Below, in pieces: positions 60,035 to 64,000 of a stretch of DNA of 64,000 nucleotides (its first letter is position 1; the number at the start of each line of letters is the position of its first letter). The stretch comes from Chrysoperla carnea. Lineage: Eukaryota > Arthropoda > Insecta > Neuroptera > Chrysopidae. A program made the translations under genes and the position numbers. The notes beneath the pieces were generated by a model, which worked only from the letters and a program-made list of their open reading frames with translations, was not told where the DNA came from and searched no databases. The DNA is taken from assembly GCF_905475395.1 (NCBI RefSeq), contig NC_058339.1:92080520-92144519 (forward strand), in the 5' to 3' direction.

Positions 60035-60255
60035 ATATGTAATATATATCAAGGTATACTAAGTTTAGTCCCAAGATTTAACTGTTAAAAATATTTATGT
60101 GAACAAATTTTTGGTATAGGTGTTCCTAAAATAACCTTATTAGTCCGTAACCGATTGTTTGTCCGTCTGACAACACGACGATAACTCTAAAACGAAAAAA
60201 GATATCCAGCTGAAATTTTTGTAGCGTGCTGAGGACGTAAAAGAGTTCGTAAATG
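60035..60255 (-). repeat. DR-A copy 8 (tail half)
   Basis: It reads from the tail (CAAGGTATACTAAGTTTAGT) to the GACGTAAAAGAGTTCG block; the head is missing. Confidence 0.65.
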
Positions 60256-60685
60256 AGCAAATTTTTCAGCATGATTTAGAAATTGGAAAGTCAGGGGTTT
60301 CAAAATAAGTTTTAAATAATCTCGACCAGATTATTTTTTTCGGAGATACAATTTTGAGAATTTCTAAGTTGTTCGAATTTTTTGTTAATTAGTGTATATT
60401 TTGTATTCTTTCACATTTTACATTTTCAACGATAAAAAAAAGTTTTAATAAAATATTTGCTGTATAATTCAGACATTTTCAAGGACTTTATTAATATTTT
60501 AAATAATAATTATATCTTTTTACAAATTTTATAACATATTCACATACTTAAATATTTAATCATTCTTTGATTTTAAAATGTAAAATATTCTATTCGCGAC
60601 TGCAAAATACTTAACTTTTTATAATGGAAAATAAAAAAATATTTTGTTTCTTAATTTTACGCAAATGAATTTTTGGGCTACTTAC

Positions 60686-60730
60686 GAGGTGGCTATAATC
60701 GACGGTTTCCAAACTTTCTGAAGCAGCCAT
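60686..60730 (-). CDS. Prdx5: Candidate alternative first exon of Prdx5
   Basis: On the - strand an ATG at 60730 opens 15 codons (MAASESLETVDYSHL) that end exactly at a GTAAGT donor. The exon ends in phase 0 and would join VGSQIPQVE of the next exon, giving a 167 aa protein without a targeting peptide. No in-frame acceptor upstream would make it an internal exon compatible with the exon at 62.9 kb. Low GC and short length mean chance cannot be excluded, but ATG, open frame, phase and consensus donor all agree. Confidence 0.5.
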
Positions 60731-60867
60731 AGTTTAAATTAATTTTGCCATTTCACGAAAATTTTTTTGAGTTATAAATAAATGACAGACATGTTTTAAA
60801 TTTTCGTAACTAAGGAAACGATATGTCAAACTGATTTAGTTTTTACATGCCGGTGCATATTTTTCAC

Positions 60868-60985
60868 CCCCTGTCTGCGGCATCGTAGCTCCCAAGCGAA
60901 TGAATCGATTTTGATATATTTTGTTTTGATTGAAAGGTAATTTTATGGAAAATGTTTTTAGTTCAAGTGCGAGTTTAGGGTTCTG
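60868..60985 (+). repeat. Dispersed repeat with GGGTTCTGTACC motif
   Basis: The same family as 5549-5870 (-): GCATCGTAGCTCCCAAGCG, GATTGAAAGGTAAT, GGGTTCTGTACC. Confidence 0.55.
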
Positions 60986-61430
60986 TACCCGAAAGAATTA
61001 TAAAAGCTTTCGTGTCCATTTTCTCCAAAACTATAAAAGATAGCAAGTTGAAAATTTGTAGGTAACTTCAATTAGTGGTCAAGTTTGTTTTTTTTTATGT
61101 GTGCTAATTTTACGAATGAATAATGTTTTAATAAACCTTGGTTTATGATCCCTGATTTAAAAAAAATAAGTATTTTGAATGCTAATGAATTATTTTATCA
61201 AGAACGTGAGAACAGAGAAACAAATAAATAAATAAACCTTAAAGTTTTTAAAGTAATAATAGCTTTAGCTTCTCACATTTATTAAATTTTTACTATTTGA
61301 TGGTATGTAATTACCGTGTTGTAGGTTAGACATGTAATTAACGATTTATTATATACCCAAGTATGTTATTTGTTCACTGATCAATATTTTATTTGACGAA
61401 ATTCATTAACACAATTTTCACTACCATGTA

Positions 61431-61752
61431 CAGTAGAACCTCGATAACTTAAACCTCGGTAACATAAAAACCTCTGTTATTTCAAAAAATACTATGTTCC
61501 CTTCCCATCAGAGCCCAAAACCTCTATAACTTAAAATACGCAACCTCTATAACTTAAATAAATAATCTCTGTATAGGCCCTCAGTAACTACATAGAAACA
61601 TGTACATACCTCTATATTAACTAGGGTACATAGAAACATGTACATACCTCTATATTAACCTTTACCTAACATAGACCCTTGATAACTTAAAACCTCTATA
61701 ACTTAAAATATTTTGTGTTTCCCTTGGACTTTAACTTATCGAGGTTCTACTG
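61431..61752. mobile_element. pogo/Tigger-like MITE with TA duplication
   Basis: CAGTAGAACCTCGATAACTT and the inverse AAGTTA...GAGGTTCTACTG form the ends, flanked by TA at 61429-61430 and 61753-61754. The 322 bp interior is built of repeated CCTCTATAACTTAAA phrases, and the phrase ACATAGAAACATGTACATAC occurs twice. No transposase. Confidence 0.8.
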
Positions 61753-61755
61753 TAT

Positions 61756-61965
61756 ATGAAATCAAGGTATACTAAGTTTAGTCCCAAGTTTGTAACTAGA
61801 GCTTACAAATATTGATGTTACGAATAAAATTTTAGTAAAGGTTTTTATAAAATCACCTAATCCATTTTCGATTGTCTGTCAACACGATGGATCAAAAACG
61901 AAAAAAGATATCAAGTTGAAATTTTTATAGCATGCTCAGGACATAAAAAGTGAGATCGAATTTCA
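61756..61965 (-). repeat. DR-A copy 9 (tail half)
   Basis: From AAGGTATACTAAGTTTAGTC to AAAAAGTGAGATCGA. It begins within four bases of the right end of the MITE. Confidence 0.65.
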
Positions 61966-62460
61966 TCAGCGGGACGAATTACCTTAAAAAGGGGAGATTG
62001 TAATGAAATTCTGACTTCAGAATAGTGATCAGTGACCCTGAAAACCTCCGTAAATACGTTTCTGGTCCATTTACTTGAATTATGAAGTTTGAAAATTTTC
62101 AAAAATCACTTCAGAAATGGATTCTTATAATTGGCCTGTTTTTCCCAAAGCAATCAGTTAGATGTAAATTTTATATATGGGCCTTGAAGATTTAATAAAA
62201 AAAGGCCCGGTAGGTCGAGGTACAAAAAAATTCCTTTTGAAATGCTAAAATGATTCGTCTGAAATCACTTTTATAATTAGCAGTCCAATATTAAATTTAA
62301 TTCAATTTTTAGCATGCAATAAAAATACAAATTTTGTTAGTTTGAATTTATACAAATTCAATGCTAAAATATCTTTTTCCACTTGATGAATGACCACTGA
62401 TAAACTTCGCAGTTTTTTTTTTCAAACTTCCAAACTTATTTGATAAGAATATTATTTTTT

Positions 62461-62770
62461 AAATACGTAAAAAAAAAACAAATTATTTAAATTACATGAA
62501 TGCACCAAAAAGCCGGTAACAAAATATCAAAGTTGTTATTACCGGAACTAAAATAACTAACCGGAAATTTGAAGAAAACAATGAAAATCGATGCAATAAT
62601 ATACAAATCCAATTTTCTAAATGCGTAAAAAAACATAAAAGGATTCAAATATGAATGCAAAAAAAGCCGGTAACATAAAATGGTATAAAATCCAAAGTTG
62701 TTAATGCCGGAACTAAAATAACTACCCGGAAATTTGAAGAAAAAAACGAAAATTTATGTAAACAAGTTTA
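62461..62770. repeat. Two-unit tandem repeat (~158 bp period)
   Basis: AAAAAGCCGGTAACA and CCGGAACTAAAATAACTA recur with a spacing of about 158 bp, beginning near 62461 and 62619. Confidence 0.7.
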
Positions 62771-62885
62771 ACTTGCAAAAAAGGTCAGATAAAACCATAT
62801 AGATATATTGAATGTATATTTGTTACATAAACATTTTAATTTTTTGGTTAAAAAAATGTTTTTTTTATAAAATAAAATAACTTAC

Positions 62886-62975
62886 TTGAACTGCCATTGT
62901 TCTTGCTTGTATGTTATTTGTGATGGATTTCGAAACTTTAATGATTCTCGATGCTAGCACTCGTGTACAACTCAT
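62886..62975 (-). CDS. Prdx5: Peroxiredoxin 5, first exon with mitochondrial presequence
   Basis: 30 codons from ATG 62975: MSCTRVLASRIIKVSKSITN and NIQARTMAVQ, then a GTAAGT donor in phase 0. The peptide is rich in Arg, Lys, Ser and Thr and lacks acidic residues, as expected of a mitochondrial targeting sequence; animal PRDX5 is known in mitochondria. The second Met (residue 27, in RTMAVQ) stands where the mature or cytosolic forms of other PRDX5 proteins start, so internal initiation could give a short form. The full isoform is 182 aa. Confidence 0.85.
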
Positions 62976-63455
62976 CTTGTTTGGAAATTTGGTCTTATAT
63001 AAGTATAAAAAAAACTAGAATCGATTTGTACAGATATTTTGTATAGTACTAAATTGACAGTGACAACTAATTCATAAATAATAGAGAGTTTTTTTAATAA
63101 AATAAAGATAGTTTTTAATGACGCTATGAGATGGCTCTGTATGTATTATTTTGATAAAGAGACCATGCCTCTAGATTCTAGTCTCTAGCGCAATTTTTAA
63201 GATAAAATAAGTTCAATAAGGAAAGAAATACCCGAAAATAAATAAATGCGGACAAACTTTTGTTGATTTCTCTTTAAAGTAGTTCGGTTGTTTGAGCAAG
63301 CACGATAAAAGTTCATTTTTTTGCGGTAAATGATAGTTCAAAGTCCCTTTATTACAATAAACACAGTTTTGAGGCCTCTTGCGAAGCAAAATTTTGAATT
63401 ATTTCATTTTGAAATTGTGATTTTAACATAGTACCTTATGGAAGAATATACAAAA
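62976..63455. other. Upstream region of Prdx5
   Basis: Presumed promoter and 5' UTR; no specific element supported. Confidence 0.4.
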
Positions 63456-63904
63456 ATTCGACTGTCACTTAACTAATCAACTAGTTAACTAGGCAATTAT
63501 GACGTATGACGTAAATGTAAGAAAATGCTGTAAAAGATGTAATAATGTAATAGATGAAAATGCTGAATTTATATTATGAAAATGTAAAAAAATACTCTAA
63601 CAATATCGAAAATGCGCCAAAAACCGAAGTTTTTTATATTTTTAATCGGTGAATGAGCTTAAAAAAAGTTTGCAGCATGAAAAAAATTTATCACACATTC
63701 TATTTATGCAAAATAAACATTACCTTACGGCACTTTCAAAAAAGAAAACATAAAAACCTTTGGTTTTTGGCGCATTTACGAGTATTTTTTACATTTTCTT
63801 CACATAAATTGCCAAGTTTAGGATATTTTTATAGCATTTTCTTACATTTAAGTCATACAAATTGCCTAGTTGACTAGTTGACTAGCTAAATGACAGCCGA
63901 ATCA
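63456..63904. repeat. Palindromic foldback element upstream of Prdx5
   Basis: The left end ATTCGACTGTCACTTAACTA and the inverse of the right end (GCTAAATGACAGCCGAAT) pair. The arms continue through AACTAGGCAATT, AAATGTAAGAAAATGCT and AATGCGCCAAAAACC to a centre near 63690. No coding capacity. Confidence 0.7.
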
Positions 63905-64000
63905 CTTTTTTTACATTTGTTAGTAACACAATTGATTTTGTATTATGAAATAATGAGCAATGAAAATGCATGAAGGAAAAACATTATAAAATTATATATT

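Larger units (their letters stand above)
58881..62885 (-). other. Prdx5: Prdx5 first intron (4.0 kb)
   Basis: It holds a truncated element at 59014 (TA followed by CAGGGTGAGTCATTTTAATC), the alternative first exon at 60686-60730, two DR-A fragments, a pogo-like MITE and a tandem duplication. 59200-60034 shows nothing that I recognise. Confidence 0.75.

Overview
The window is nuclear DNA from an insect. It is very AT-rich and full of introns and decayed transposable elements. The few real genes are insect-type: a 5-HT1 class serotonin receptor, enolase, transportin and an atypical 2-Cys peroxiredoxin. The order cannot be fixed from sequence alone; a holometabolous insect with an AT-rich genome (a lacewing, for example) is only a guess.

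Layout. From 1 to about 25.9 kb there is no host gene that I can recognise. This part holds a dispersed ~600 bp repeat (called DR-A here; nine copies or fragments in the window), foldback elements, a pogo-like MITE, a tRNA-derived SINE, one non-LTR retroelement relic, two mariner transposase relics and a three-unit satellite. From 25.9 to 30.1 kb on the + strand lie two exons of the serotonin receptor gene (TM1 to the C-terminus). They are separated by a 2,991 bp intron that carries a foldback element with a SINE inserted in it. The N-terminal exon was not found. From 30.5 to 45.5 kb there is another gene-free stretch made largely of palindromic elements (30.5, 34.5, 37.1, 38.5, 41.2 kb).

From 45.7 to 63 kb three housekeeping genes lie on the - strand: enolase (433 aa, coding part in one exon, 5' UTR intron), transportin (two coding exons, 907 aa, complete) and peroxiredoxin 5 (three coding exons, plus an apparent alternative first exon). 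Between enolase and transportin is a striking rearrangement. A 1,106 bp piece of the transportin second exon is present a second time, with no difference that I could see. It is flanked by two equally identical 608 bp copies of an unrelated non-coding segment (order B-A-B). This is either a very recent template-switching duplication or an assembly error.

The genes do not form a pathway; they are unrelated neighbours. The most interesting signals are the B-A-B duplication; a coding-looking extension in the same frame after the serotonin receptor stop codon, interrupted by one more TGA; the two possible first exons of Prdx5 (mitochondrial and non-mitochondrial); the near-perfect palindromic elements with TA target sites; and a satellite in which each unit is itself a palindrome. 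No functional tRNA, rRNA, CRISPR array or intact transposase gene was found.
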